A stretch of DNA of 64,000 bases from Alloalcanivorax balearicus MACL04 (GCF_025532145.1 NZ_ARXS01000011.1:62001-126000), one strand, 5' to 3'; shown: positions 53,342 through 62,425, counted from the first letter of the stretch. Notes: a model not told the origin generated them from the letters alone. Made by a program: numbers and translations.

Positions 53342-53905
53342 CTAGATATTCTCATCCAGCGCCGGTTTGCGCTTGAGCGGTGGGATGTCCTGGGTGCGTA
53401 CCGGGAAGTCGCCGGTTTTCAGATCCTGAAAATAAAACTTGAGGGTACGGCCGATGGTGGGGAAGGCCAGCTGGTCCCAGGGAATCTCGTCTTCCGTGAA
53501 CATTCCGGCATCGGAACTTTCCTCGCCCACGCCATAGTCACCGTTGGCCATATTGCCCAGGAAAAAGACATAGACCTGGTTGATATGGGGCAGGTTGAAA
53601 ATCGTATAGATGTCCCCAACCTCCACCGTGGCACAACCTTCTTCCCAGGTTTCCCGGGCGGCGCCTTCCTGCAGGGTTTCCCCGTTTTCCATGAAGCCGG
53701 CGGGCAGGGTCCAGTAGCCCTTGCGGGGTTCAATGGAGCGTTTGCAGAGCAAAATGCGGCCTTCCCAGACCGGGATGGCGCCAACCACGATCTTCGGATT
53801 CTGGTAATGGATGGTGCCACAATGGTTGCACCAATAGCGGGGCCGGTTGTCTCCTTCGGGAACCGAATACAACACTTCCTGCCCGCAATGGCTGCAATAC
53901 TTCAT
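53342..53905 (-). CDS. NUDIX hydrolase with N-terminal zinc ribbon
   Basis: A 187-residue NUDIX enzyme. A zinc ribbon (Cys4-x2-Cys7 and Cys26-x2-Cys29) precedes the domain. The Nudix box is GFMENGETLQEGAARETWEEGC, which fits GX5EX7REUXEEXGU. This architecture is found in NudC-like and ADP-ribose/NAD-type pyrophosphatases; the exact substrate is open. The ATG at 53903-53905 was chosen because the zinc ribbon begins there; the 53-codon open extension upstream is not conserved-looking. It is divergent from another NUDIX gene. Confidence 0.9.
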   Translation of the reverse strand: MKYCSHCGQEVLYSVPEGDNRPRYWCNHCGTIHYQNPKIVVGAIPVWEGRILLCKRSIEPRKGYWTLPAGFMENGETLQEGAARETWEEGCATVEVGDIYTIFNLPHINQVYVFFLGNMANGDYGVGEESSDAGMFTEDEIPWDQLAFPTIGRTLKFYFQDLKTGDFPVRTQDIPPLKRKPALDENI

Positions 53906-54092
53906 GATCGTTCTCGCCGTGGTGAAGTACGCCAGCCTACTGGCTCGTCGGAACCCTGGCAATCCGAAAGCGGTGCCGCGCCCTTGCCCGTGGAGCGGGC
54001 GATGGTCAAACTGAATGGAAAAGAAAGGGGAGTAAGAGAGTGAAGCAGTGCTGCGAAGGTCCACTCAGCAGATGGCCGCGGGAGAAGCGCGG

Positions 54093-54677
54093 ATGACAGA
54101 CCTGGAACGCCTGCGTAGGCGACTGCCGGATTACCGTTTGATCGAGTTGCCACTGGATCTGCCCGAGGCGGCGGTTTTAATGCCTTTTGTCGATAAGCCG
54201 GAACCGGAGCTGATTCTCACTGTTCGTTCCCGTTCCATGCCGACTCACGCTGGGGAGGTGGCCTTCCCCGGTGGCAAGCGGGATCCCTCCGACCGTAATT
54301 TGATGATGACCGCGCTGCGCGAGAGTCAGGAAGAGGTGGGGCTGGCCCGGGAAGCGGTGGAAGTGCTGGGCAATCTGTCGCCGATCCCGTCCCGTTTCGG
54401 CATGAAGGTAACGCCTTTTGTCGGCGTGGTGCATGCGGACGCGGAATTGACGCCCGAGCCCGGCGAGATCGACTCGATTTTCAACGTACCGCTGCGTTTC
54501 TTTCTGGAACAGGAACCGGATCTGACCGCGCCGGTGGAGGTATACGGCCGCCGTCTGCGCATGCCGAACTACTATTTTGAGGATAAACGGATCTGGGGAT
54601 TGACCGCGTTCATGATCCTGGATCTGATCAATCACGTTTACGATACCGATATCCGTTTCGATGTCAGCGACGATTGA
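54093..54677 (+). CDS. NUDIX hydrolase, CoA-pyrophosphatase (NudL) type
   Basis: A 194-residue NUDIX enzyme of the YeaB/NudL group. The box is GGKRDPSDRNLMMTALRESQEEVGL, with the upstream CoA-type motif SMPTHAGEVAFPGGK. Members hydrolyse CoA and its derivatives. The ATG at 54093 has GGAG at a good distance; ATG 54048 and 54072 are weaker. It precedes the gamma-carbonic anhydrase gene by 24 bases on the same strand, and is divergent from the zinc-ribbon NUDIX gene. Confidence 0.9.
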   Translation: MTDLERLRRRLPDYRLIELPLDLPEAAVLMPFVDKPEPELILTVRSRSMPTHAGEVAFPGGKRDPSDRNLMMTALRESQEEVGLAREAVEVLGNLSPIPSRFGMKVTPFVGVVHADAELTPEPGEIDSIFNVPLRFFLEQEPDLTAPVEVYGRRLRMPNYYFEDKRIWGLTAFMILDLINHVYDTDIRFDVSDD

Positions 54678-54701
54678 AACGGTTCAGGCAAGGATAAGAA
54701 A

Positions 54702-55235
54702 ATGATCTACACGATTAACGACCGCCAGCTGGAATTCCGTGGCGAGGGCCAGTGGATTGCGCCCAGCGCCACCCTGATCGGGTCCGTGGTGCTGGGTGAA
54801 AACGCCAGTGTCTGGTTTGGCGTGGTGATCCGCGCCGACAACGATGTCATCGAGATCGGCGATAACAGTAATGTGCAGGAAAACTCGGTGTTGCACGTGG
54901 ACCCGGGCGTGCCGATGAAAATCGGCAAGAACGTCACGGTCGGCCACAAAGTCATGCTGCACGGCTGCACCATCGGCGATAACACGCTGATCGGTATGAA
55001 CGCGGTGGTACTGAACGGCGCCAAGGTAGGCAGCAATTGCATTATCGGCGCCCACGCTCTGGTGCCGGAAGGCATGCAGATCCCGGACAACTCCCTGGTG
55101 ATGGGCGCGCCGGCCAAGGTGGTGAAGGAAATCACCGATGGCCACAAGGCGATGATCACCATGGGCAGCCAGCACTATGTGGCCCATGCCCGTCATTTCT
55201 CGGAGCACCTGCAAGAAGATGAACGTTTCAAATAG
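54702..55235 (+). CDS. Gamma-class carbonic anhydrase family protein (YrdA-like)
   Basis: A 177-residue left-handed beta-helix protein. Hexapeptide repeats run from residue ~20 to ~150. The three zinc histidines of the family are His65 (ENSVLHVD), His82 and His87 (VGHKVMLHGC). Whether it is an active carbonic anhydrase or another transferase-like enzyme is unclear, as for E. coli YrdA. It overlaps the next, DUF1289, gene by 17 bases and follows the NUDIX gene. Confidence 0.93.
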   Translation: MIYTINDRQLEFRGEGQWIAPSATLIGSVVLGENASVWFGVVIRADNDVIEIGDNSNVQENSVLHVDPGVPMKIGKNVTVGHKVMLHGCTIGDNTLIGMNAVVLNGAKVGSNCIIGAHALVPEGMQIPDNSLVMGAPAKVVKEITDGHKAMITMGSQHYVAHARHFSEHLQEDERFK

Positions 55236-55437
55236 TCCCAAGCCGGTCTCACCGTGCGTGTCGATCTGCGCGCTGGACGGTGACGATGTCTGTGTCGGCT
55301 GCTTTCGCACCGGCCAGGAAATCAGCCATTGGGGGCGCCTCGATGCGGACCGCCAGGTGGAAGTGCTGCGCCGGTGTCAGCGGCGCATGGACGGAGAACT
55401 AGCGCCCTGCCTGATGGACGAAGTGGTGCCGGGATGA
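55219..55437 (+). CDS. DUF1289 protein
   Basis: A 72-residue Fe-S/zinc-type small protein of the DUF1289 family. The motif CVSICALDGDDVCVGCFRTGQEISHW contains the four conserved cysteines (C-x3-C ... C-x2-C) and the tryptophan. The role is unknown. The start ATG at 55219 lies inside the end of the carbonic-anhydrase gene; its stop overlaps the patatin gene start (ATGA). The three genes are therefore coupled. Confidence 0.88.
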   Translation: MNVSNSPKPVSPCVSICALDGDDVCVGCFRTGQEISHWGRLDADRQVEVLRRCQRRMDGELAPCLMDEVVPG

Positions 55438-56354
55438 GCGCGGAAGGGGAGCGGGACACGCCGCCGGCGCCGCGTCTGGGACTGGCGCTGGGCAGTGGTT
55501 CGGCGCGCGGCTGGGCACATATTGGTGTGATCCAGGCCCTGGAAGAGATGGGGATTCGTCCGGATGTGGTGGCCGGCACCTCCATCGGTGCCCTGGTGGG
55601 CAGCGCCTACGTCAACGGTACCCTCAATGACCTGGCGGACTGGGTGAAGACGTTGACCACCAAGGACGTGTTCGGCCTGATGGACTTCACCCTGTCCGGC
55701 GGTGTGGTCAAGGGTGAAAAACTGTTCGGTTTCTTCGAGGAGCGGCACAGCAACCCCAACATCGAGGATCTGGAGCAGCGTTTTGTCACCGTCGCCACGG
55801 ACATGAAGAGCGGCCGTGAGATCTGGATCAGCAAGGGGCCGATTCTGCAGGCGGCAAGGGCGTCCTGTGCGTTGCCGGGGCTGTTCACGCCGCTCAAACA
55901 CCAGGGGCGCTGGATGCTGGACGGTGGCCTGGTCAATCCGGTGCCGGTGTCCGCCGCCCGCGCCTTCGGTGCCGACGTGGTCATCGCCGTCAACCTCAAT
56001 GCTCAGTTGGTGGGTGCTCACCTGTCCCGGCAGAAACCGCCGGGGGAGAACGGTGTCTCCGAGGAAGAGCACAGCCTCTGGCAGAAGATGGCGAATTACT
56101 TCACCAGCGGTGATGGCCAGGCTCCCGGCTTCTTCGATGTTATCGCCTCCAGCGTCAACATCATGCAGGACCGCATCACCCGCTCCCGCATGGCCGGCGA
56201 CCCGCCGGAAATCACCTTGATCCCGCTATTGGAGGATTTTGCCCTGATGGACTTCCACCGTGCCAAGGAAGCCATCGACGAAGGCCGCCGCCTGGTCGAG
56301 CGCCATGCTGGCGATATCAGAGCGTGGCTGGGGAAGGCAGTTGACAGTGAATAG
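55434..56354 (+). CDS. rssA: Patatin-like phospholipase family protein, RssA-like
   Basis: A 306-residue patatin-fold serine hydrolase. The nucleophile is Ser50 in VAGTSIGALVGSAY and the dyad Asp is Asp163 in RWMLDGGLVNPVPVSAA. The oxyanion glycine-rich loop is GLALGSGSARGWAHIGVI. The length is close to E. coli RssA (301). The last residues (GKAVDSE) are encoded by the AGTTGACAGT-type repeat that follows. The ATG overlaps the DUF1289 stop; an open extension upstream to 55329 is a shadow. It is likely cytoplasmic or membrane-associated; the lipid substrate is unknown. Confidence 0.9.
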   Translation: MSAEGERDTPPAPRLGLALGSGSARGWAHIGVIQALEEMGIRPDVVAGTSIGALVGSAYVNGTLNDLADWVKTLTTKDVFGLMDFTLSGGVVKGEKLFGFFEERHSNPNIEDLEQRFVTVATDMKSGREIWISKGPILQAARASCALPGLFTPLKHQGRWMLDGGLVNPVPVSAARAFGADVVIAVNLNAQLVGAHLSRQKPPGENGVSEEEHSLWQKMANYFTSGDGQAPGFFDVIASSVNIMQDRITRSRMAGDPPEITLIPLLEDFALMDFHRAKEAIDEGRRLVERHAGDIRAWLGKAVDSE

Positions 56355-56372
56355 TTAATAATGAACAGCGAA
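56337..56372 (+). repeat. AGTTGACAGT-type repeat at the rssA end, copy iii
   Basis: GCAGTTGACAGTGAATAGTTA and a following AATGAACAGCGAAAA form a third, diverged copy. It spans the last 6 codons of rssA and the stop. AGTGAATAGTTAA (56346-56358) is repeated in inverted form at 56504-56516, where it overlaps the 3' end of corB on the other strand. Confidence 0.65.
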
Positions 56373-56400
56373 AAAACGAAAACGCCTCGACCTTCAGCCG

Positions 56401-56469
56401 CTGTAGGAGCTAGCCATGCTGGCGATTTTTTTGCGTTTGACGATGCGCCTGTAGGGCTGGCTCCTACAG
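56401..56469. repeat. REP-like inverted palindrome, copy d
   Basis: CTGTAGGAGCTAGCC (56401-56415) pairs with GGCTGGCTCCTACAG (56455-56469) with one mismatch. It is the CTGTAGGAGC variant of the CTGTGGGAGC family. It lies between convergent rssA and corB, flanked by the inverted AGTGAATAGTTAA repeat. Confidence 0.8.
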
Positions 56470-56507
56470 TGAAATACAAGAACGCTTTCTTTGATTCTCG
56501 CTTTTAA

Positions 56508-57785
56508 CTATTCACTCTTCACTGTTCCCTGTTTTTTTCTCACTCTCGCCGCCTTAACCATATTGTCCTTCACCTGCAGGATCTCGATCAGGTAGTCCTC
56601 CACCCGCAATGAAATGTTGGCGTCGGGAATCGATTGCAGGTGCTCGAGGATCAGGCCGTTGAGGGTGCGCGGCCCGACGATGGGGATGTCCCAGTGCAGC
56701 GCCCGGTTGATGTCGCGCAGGTTGGCGGAGCCGTCAACGACGAAGCTGCCGTCTTCCTGGGGCAGGATGTCCGGATTGGTGGTGGCGGCCTGATCGGAAG
56801 TGAACTCGCCAACGATCTCTTCAAGAATATCTTCCAGGGTCACCAGGCCCATCACGTCGCCGTACTCGTCCACCACGATGCCGATACGGCGTTTGGCATT
56901 CTGGAACTGGATAAGCTGGCGGTTCAGTGAGGTGCCTTCGGGAACGAAATAGGGTTCCACCGTGTACTGCATCAGTTCCGCTTTGTTGATTTCTTCCTTG
57001 AGCAGCAGACGGCTGAGCTTGCGCAGGTGCAGAACGCCCAGCATGTCGTTGGGGTCGCCGCGGTAGACCGGTAGCCGGGTGTGCTGGCTGGTGCGCAGGG
57101 TGTTGAGGATGTCGTTCATGTCATCGTCCAGATCGACACCGATCATCTCGTTGCGCGGAATCATGATGTCCTCGACGGTGACGCTTTCCAGATCGAGGAT
57201 GTTCAGCAGCATCTTCTGGTGTTTTTCCGGGATCAGACCACCGGCTTCGTTGACCACGGTGCGCAGTTCCTCAGGGCTGAGGTGGTCTTCCTCGGCGCTG
57301 TCGGTGCGTACGCCGAACAGGCGCAGGAACAGGCCGCTGATACCGTTGACCAGCCATACCAGCGGAGCCAGCAGCCATTGCAGTGGCTGCAGCATCAAGC
57401 TGGCGGGGAACGCCACCCGCTCCGGTTTCATCGCCGCGTAGGTTTTTGGCGTGATCTCGGCGAACACCAGCATGATCAGGGTGATGACCACCGGCGCCAC
57501 CGCCGCGCCGGAATCGCCCAGCCAGCGGATCGCCAGGATCGCCGCTACGGTGGCGGCGAAGTTATTGACGAAGTTGTTGCCGATCAGGATCACCGACAAC
57601 AGCCGGTCGGTACGCCGCAGCAGTTTTTCCACCCGTCCGGCACCGCTGTGGCCTTGCCGGGAAAGGTGGCGCAGCCGGTAGCGGTTAATCGCCACCATGC
57701 CGGTTTCACTGCTGGAGAAGAAAGCGGAAAAGAGGATCAGAATGATCAGGGTGATCAATAACCACCCATCCGGGATGCTGGCCAA
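56508..57785 (-). CDS. corB: HlyC/CorC-family protein, CorB/YfjD-like (CNNM-type, DUF21-CBS-CorC_HlyC)
   Basis: A 425-residue membrane protein: a DUF21 domain with four hydrophobic helices (residues ~5-150, FSSSETGMVAINRYRLRHLSRQG), a CBS pair (~205-330) and a CorC_HlyC domain at the C-terminus. It is implicated in magnesium homeostasis. No in-frame ATG exists near the start. The TTG at 57783-57785 gives the family's usual beginning, and an in-frame stop lies just upstream. The last residues, QGTVKSE, come from repeat DNA. It is next to ypjD and ffh, as in many gammaproteobacteria. Confidence 0.9.
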   Translation of the reverse strand: MASIPDGWLLITLIILILFSAFFSSSETGMVAINRYRLRHLSRQGHSGAGRVEKLLRRTDRLLSVILIGNNFVNNFAATVAAILAIRWLGDSGAAVAPVVITLIMLVFAEITPKTYAAMKPERVAFPASLMLQPLQWLLAPLVWLVNGISGLFLRLFGVRTDSAEEDHLSPEELRTVVNEAGGLIPEKHQKMLLNILDLESVTVEDIMIPRNEMIGVDLDDDMNDILNTLRTSQHTRLPVYRGDPNDMLGVLHLRKLSRLLLKEEINKAELMQYTVEPYFVPEGTSLNRQLIQFQNAKRRIGIVVDEYGDVMGLVTLEDILEEIVGEFTSDQAATTNPDILPQEDGSFVVDGSANLRDINRALHWDIPIVGPRTLNGLILEHLQSIPDANISLRVEDYLIEILQVKDNMVKAARVRKKQGTVKSE

Positions 57786-57868
57786 GAGACGGTCGTTTGG
57801 TTGCTGTTTGGCTCGCTATTGTTCGGTGCCGGGTTCCGGGGTGTCAAGCGATAACCGTGCCGTCGCGA

Positions 57869-58678
57869 TCAGCGCCGCAGAATCACTTCCAGCACCAGTT
57901 GTGTGCCAAAGAACGCCACCAGCAGCACGGCGAAGCCGGCCAGGGTGAAGCGCACAGCCGTCAGGCCACGCCAGCCGCGCAGATGACGGCCAAACAGCAA
58001 CACCGCGAAAATCACCCAGGACACCAGGGTCAGCACGGTTTTATGGACCAGATGCTGGGCGAACAGGTCATCCACGTAGAGGAAGCCGAACAGGATCGCC
58101 AGGGTCAGCAGGCATTCGCCCAGCCACAGGGCGTCGAACAGCATCGATTCCATCATCTGGATCGGCGGGAACAGCCGCATCACACCGCGGATGTGGCCGT
58201 CCTTGAGTTGGCGGTGCTGGACCCACAGCAACACCGCCTGGCAGGCGGAAAGCGCCAGCACCGCGTAAGCGACGATGGAGAGCAGCACATGCATGCCGAT
58301 GCCATGTTCCAGCGGATGGGCCACATAGCCGGTATGCAGCCACAGCGCTGCGGGAATGGTGGCGGCGGCGAACGGAAATACCAACGCACTGACCCATTGA
58401 AACGGCCTGAGCAAGCTGGACAGTACCACCAGGGCGGCGCCCACCAGCGCCACCGCCGAGGCCACGGGAAACAGGCCCAGCAGCAGGCCCTGCGGCGTGA
58501 TCAGCTGGGCGTACAGCGTCAGCGCATGGGCGATCACCGCCAGGCCGCCGGGGATCAGAATGGTCGCTTTTGAAGGCGAGGCTTGCCCCCGGAACTGGCG
58601 GTACACCAGTATGGACGCCAACACGTACAGGGCGGTGGCGGGTAAGCCGAAGGCCAGGGCAGGAGTCATAGGTTCCAT
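57869..58678 (-). CDS. ypjD: Cytochrome c assembly-type membrane protein, YpjD-like (CorE)
   Basis: A 269-residue inner-membrane protein with eight hydrophobic helices and the CcmC/HemX-like core: LEHGIGMHVLLSIVAYAVLALSACQAVLL. E. coli YpjD is of similar length, sits beside yfjD and ffh, and has been linked to magnesium transport; the exact role is not settled. The ATG at 58676-58678 is preferred over 58669. It is divergent from ffh across 155 bases, which should contain the two promoters. Confidence 0.88.
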   Translation of the reverse strand: MEPMTPALAFGLPATALYVLASILVYRQFRGQASPSKATILIPGGLAVIAHALTLYAQLITPQGLLLGLFPVASAVALVGAALVVLSSLLRPFQWVSALVFPFAAATIPAALWLHTGYVAHPLEHGIGMHVLLSIVAYAVLALSACQAVLLWVQHRQLKDGHIRGVMRLFPPIQMMESMLFDALWLGECLLTLAILFGFLYVDDLFAQHLVHKTVLTLVSWVIFAVLLFGRHLRGWRGLTAVRFTLAGFAVLLVAFFGTQLVLEVILRR

Positions 58679-58833
58679 GGTGGTTTTCCGGGAAAAGCCG
58701 CCGAAGTCTGGCACAGCTGTCCCGGCTTTTGAAGCGTTCGCCATGACGGCGGCGGGGTGCCTGCCCTATAATCGCGCCCTGTCGCCGTTTTCCGGGCCGG
58801 AAGGCGGCCACCCGATTCAGGAGGTTGATGATC

Positions 58834-60267
58834 ATGTTCGAGAATCTCACCGAGCGCCTGGGCCAGTCGCTGAAGAGCCTGGCCGGCCAGGGACAGCTCA
58901 ACGAGGACAATATTCGCGATACTTTGCGCGAGGTACGCAAGGCCCTGCTGGAAGCCGATGTGGCGCTGCCGGTGGTCAAGGAGTTCGTCGAACAGGTCAA
59001 AGAAAAGGCCCTGGGGCAGGAAGTCCTGCAAAGCCTGAACCCCGGCCAGGCGTTCGTGAAGATCGTCAATGACGAACTGGTTCACACCATGGGCGACGCC
59101 AACGACGCCCTCAACCTGGCCACCAAGCCGCCGGCGATCATCCTCATGGCCGGTCTGCAAGGGGCGGGTAAAACCACCTCCGTGGCCAAGCTGGCGCGCT
59201 TTCTCCAGGAGCGCGAGAAGAAGAAGGTGATGGTGGTGTCCGCCGACGTCTACCGTCCGGCGGCGATCGAGCAGTTGAAAACCCTGGCCGGGGAGGTGGA
59301 GACCCACTTCTTCCCGTCCACCGGTGACCAGGATCCGGTGGATATCGCCAACGCCGCCCTGGACGAGGCCCGCCGCCGTTACATGGACGTGTTGATCGTC
59401 GATACCGCCGGTCGTTTGCACGTGGACGACGCCATGATGGCGGAGATCAAACGGCTGCACGCCGCCATCGAGCCGGCGGAAACGCTGTTCGTGGTGGATG
59501 CCATGACCGGTCAGGACGCCGCCAACACCGCTCAGGCGTTTAACGAAGCGCTGCCGCTGACCGGGGTGATTCTGACCAAGGCCGACGGTGACTCCCGCGG
59601 GGGCGCGGCGCTGTCCGTGCGTCATCTCACCGGAAAGCCGATCAAGTTTATCGGCATGGGTGAGAAAACCGATGCCCTGGAACCGTTCCACCCGGACCGT
59701 ATCGCCAGCCGGATTCTCGGCATGGGCGACGTGCTGTCCCTGGTGGAGGAAGCCGAGCGCAAGCTGGACAAAAAGAAAGCCGAGAAGATCGCCAAGAAGT
59801 TCAAGAAAGGCAAGGCGATGGACTTCGAGGATCTCAAGGACCAGTTCCAGCAGATGCGCAACATGGGCGGCATGGCCGGTTTGCTGGACAAGCTGCCCGG
59901 CATGGGCAACATGATGCAGGCGGCCCAGGATCCGGCGGCTCTGAAGAACATGAAGCACATGGAGGCGCTGATCGACTCCATGACGCCGAAGGAGCGCCGC
60001 AACCCGGATCTGATCAAGGGGGCTCGCAAGAAGCGCATCGCCGCCGGCGCCGGGCTGGAGATTCAGGATCTCAATCGCCTGATGAAGCAGCAGAAGATGA
60101 TGGCGAAGATGATGAAGAAGATGCGCACCAAGGGCGGCATGAAGAACATGATGCGCGGCCTGGAAGGCATGATGGGTGGGCAGGGCGGCCCCGGCGGCGG
60201 CATGCCCCCGGGTGGTATGCCTCCCGGTGGTATGGGCGGCGGCGGAGGTGGTTTGCCGCCTATGTAA
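58834..60267 (+). CDS. ffh: Signal recognition particle protein (GTPase subunit)
   Basis: A 477-residue SRP54/Ffh that targets nascent membrane proteins to FtsY and SecYEG. The NG domain has GLQGAGKTT (P-loop, 107-114), DTAGR and TKADGDSRGG. The M domain (~300-430) is methionine-rich (MRNMGGMAGLLDKLPGMGNMM). The C-terminal tail is Gly/Met/Pro-rich with GGMPPGGMPPGG repeats. ATG 58834 follows AGGAGGT; ATG 58828 is a possible but unlikely start. The stop is followed by a G10 tract (60268-60277). Confidence 0.97.
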   Translation: MFENLTERLGQSLKSLAGQGQLNEDNIRDTLREVRKALLEADVALPVVKEFVEQVKEKALGQEVLQSLNPGQAFVKIVNDELVHTMGDANDALNLATKPPAIILMAGLQGAGKTTSVAKLARFLQEREKKKVMVVSADVYRPAAIEQLKTLAGEVETHFFPSTGDQDPVDIANAALDEARRRYMDVLIVDTAGRLHVDDAMMAEIKRLHAAIEPAETLFVVDAMTGQDAANTAQAFNEALPLTGVILTKADGDSRGGAALSVRHLTGKPIKFIGMGEKTDALEPFHPDRIASRILGMGDVLSLVEEAERKLDKKKAEKIAKKFKKGKAMDFEDLKDQFQQMRNMGGMAGLLDKLPGMGNMMQAAQDPAALKNMKHMEALIDSMTPKERRNPDLIKGARKKRIAAGAGLEIQDLNRLMKQQKMMAKMMKKMRTKGGMKNMMRGLEGMMGGQGGPGGGMPPGGMPPGGMGGGGGGLPPM

Positions 60268-60433
60268 GGGGGGGGGGAGGGTGAAACAGCCTCTGTTCTT
60301 GCCTTCCCCGCCAACCCCGCGTAAAATCTGCGCCCTTCGCGCCCTCCGGTCCATTCGGAGGGAACTTCAAGCGGATACGATGGCCGGGCGATGAGCGTTC
60401 GGCCGGGACACCGGATTGAAACAGGACTGAAAA

Positions 60434-60688
60434 ATGCTGGTTATTCGTCTCGCCCGTGGTGGCTCCAAGAAACGCCCTTTCTACCAAATCATTGCCACCG
60501 ACAGCCGTAACGCCCGTGACGGCCGCTTCATCGAACGTCTGGGTTACTTCAACCCGATCGCCCGTGGCGGTGAAATCCGTCTGAAAGTGGACCTGGAAGC
60601 CGTGGACCAGTGGGTTCAGAAAGGCGCCCAGCTGTCCGACCGGGTCAAAAACCTGGTCAAGGAAGCGCGCAAGAGCGAGAGCGCTTGA
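60434..60688 (+). CDS. rpsP: 30S ribosomal protein S16
   Basis: An 84-residue S16, complete ([41 protein letters not shown], with the RPFY.I and RDGRFIE.LG motifs). It binds 16S rRNA in 30S assembly. It begins the rpsP-rimM-trmD-rplS operon. A CCCTCCG/CGGAGGG hairpin (60342-60362) lies in the 166-base leader after ffh; its role is unknown. Confidence 0.97.
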   Translation: MLVIRLARGGSKKRPFYQIIATDSRNARDGRFIERLGYFNPIARGGEIRLKVDLEAVDQWVQKGAQLSDRVKNLVKEARKSESA

Positions 60689-60719
60689 GCATCCTGGCTC
60701 TCTGATCCAGACCAGACCC

Positions 60720-61250
60720 ATGGGATCTCAATCGGACAAGGTGATCGTGGGCCGCATCATGGCGGTACATGGCATCAAAGGCTGGGTAAAAGTCTATTCC
60801 CACACGGATCCCATGGAGAACATCTTCGAGTACCAGCCCTGGTATCTGAGCAAGGGCCGGGATTGGGAAGAAGTGAAACTGGCTGGCGCCCGCCCCCAAG
60901 GCAAGGGGTTGGTCGTCGCCTTTGACGGTATCGGTGACCGCGAGCAGGCGGCACGGGAACTGGTCGGCCGGGAAATCGCCGTGTCGGAGTCCCTGTTGCC
61001 CCGTTCCGGAGAAGGTGAGTTCTACTGGCGGGACCTGATCGGTCTGCGGGTGGTACTGCCGGACGGCCGTGATCTGGGCCGGGTGGATCGGCTGATGGAA
61101 ACCGGCGCCAACGATGTGCTGGTGGTGATCGGCGATGCCGACAGTCTGGACCGCCGTGAACGGCTGCTGCCCTGGGTGCCGGACGACGTGATTGTCGACG
61201 TTGCCCTGGAGCGCGGCGAGATTCGCGTGGACTGGGACCCGGAATTCTAG
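60720..61250 (+). CDS. rimM: 16S rRNA processing protein RimM
   Basis: A 176-residue RimM with the N-terminal domain [29 protein letters not shown] and the PRC-barrel domain containing [36 protein letters not shown] and the C-terminal [13 protein letters not shown]. It assists 30S maturation. It is second in the conserved rpsP-rimM-trmD-rplS operon. Confidence 0.97.
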   Translation: MGSQSDKVIVGRIMAVHGIKGWVKVYSHTDPMENIFEYQPWYLSKGRDWEEVKLAGARPQGKGLVVAFDGIGDREQAARELVGREIAVSESLLPRSGEGEFYWRDLIGLRVVLPDGRDLGRVDRLMETGANDVLVVIGDADSLDRRERLLPWVPDDVIVDVALERGEIRVDWDPEF

Positions 61251-61282
61251 AGCCACGGCGGACGTGGACAGGGAGGCGCTCA

Positions 61283-62053
61283 ATGCGAATCGCGCTGATG
61301 ACGCTGTTCCCGGAAATGACCGGGCTGGTGACCGGCTTTGGCGTGACACGGCGGGCCATCGAGAGCGGCCGGCTGAGTCTGGAAGCGGTCAATCCCCGGG
61401 ATTTCACCGATGACCGCCACCGCACCGTGGACGATCGCCCCTTTGGCGGCGGGCCGGGCATGGTGATGAAAGTGGAGCCCCTGGAACGCGCGCTGAGCGC
61501 GGCCCGGGAGCGAGTGGGCCCGGCCCGGGTGATCTACCTGTCACCTCAAGGGCGGCCACTGACCCAGCGCAAGGCCCAGGAACTGGCCGCCGAACCGGCA
61601 TTGATCCTGGTGGCCGGTCGCTACGAAGGGGTCGATGAACGCTTTATCGAAGCGCGGGTGGATGAGCAGATCTCCATCGGCGATTACGTACTCAGCGGCG
61701 GTGAACTACCGGCGCTGGTACTGGTGGATGCCGTGGCGCGCCTGTTACCGGGAGTGCTGGGGCACGAGGATTCGGCAGCCCAGGATTCGTTTTCCGGCGA
61801 ATTGGAAAACCTGCTGGACTGCCCGCACTATACGCGGCCTGAAGAACATCAGGGCCGGGTGGTGCCTGAAGTCTTGCGTAGCGGCGATCACGAGCGGATT
61901 CGCCGCTGGCGTTTGAAGCAGGCACTGGGACGCACCTGGCGGTGGCGTCCCGACTTGCTCGAAGCCCGCCGCGTCAGTGGCTGGACCGAGGAAGAAGAGC
62001 GGCTTCTCAATGAATACATTGGGGAGTACGAGCAGCAATACAGCGATCAATGA
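61283..62053 (+). CDS. trmD: tRNA (guanine37-N1)-methyltransferase
   Basis: A 256-residue SPOUT methyltransferase that makes m1G37 in tRNA. The trefoil-knot segment is [34 protein letters not shown]; substrate-side motifs are [14 protein letters not shown] and [16 protein letters not shown]. It starts with GGGAGG at a good distance and lies 15 bases before rplS. No anomalies. Confidence 0.98.
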   Translation: MRIALMTLFPEMTGLVTGFGVTRRAIESGRLSLEAVNPRDFTDDRHRTVDDRPFGGGPGMVMKVEPLERALSAARERVGPARVIYLSPQGRPLTQRKAQELAAEPALILVAGRYEGVDERFIEARVDEQISIGDYVLSGGELPALVLVDAVARLLPGVLGHEDSAAQDSFSGELENLLDCPHYTRPEEHQGRVVPEVLRSGDHERIRRWRLKQALGRTWRWRPDLLEARRVSGWTEEEERLLNEYIGEYEQQYSDQ

Positions 62054-62068
62054 ACCAAGGAGCACGCC

Positions 62069-62425
62069 ATGAGCGGCAAGAAACCCCTGATTCAGGAAAT
62101 CGAACAGGCACAGCTGAAAAGCGACGTGCCGGTGTTCGGTCCCGGTGACACCGTCACCGTTCAAGTAAAAGTGAAAGAAGGCACCCGTGAGCGTCTGCAG
62201 GCGTTCCAGGGCGTGGTGATTGCCCGCCGCAACCGTGGCCTGAACTCCAATTTCACTGTCCGTAAGGTCTCCCACGGCGTGGGTGTGGAGCGGGTATTCC
62301 AGCTGCACAGCCCGCTGGTCGACTCCATCGAAGTCGTCCGCCGCGGTGATGTTCGCCGCGCCAAACTGTACTACCTGCGTGAGCGTTCCGGTAAATCCGC
62401 CCGTATCAAGGAAAAAATCCGGTAA
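62069..62425 (+). CDS. rplS: 50S ribosomal protein L19
   Basis: A 118-residue L19. The [59 protein letters not shown] region is typical. It sits at the 30S-50S interface. It is the last gene of the rpsP operon; a strong terminator lies ~100 bases downstream. Confidence 0.98.
   Translation: MSGKKPLIQEIEQAQLKSDVPVFGPGDTVTVQVKVKEGTRERLQAFQGVVIARRNRGLNSNFTVRKVSHGVGVERVFQLHSPLVDSIEVVRRGDVRRAKLYYLRERSGKSARIKEKIR

Noticed and set aside
58666-60354. A 562-codon antisense frame over ffh
   Set aside because: His/Leu/Gly-rich shadow of the opposite strand with no domain pattern. Ffh is secure.
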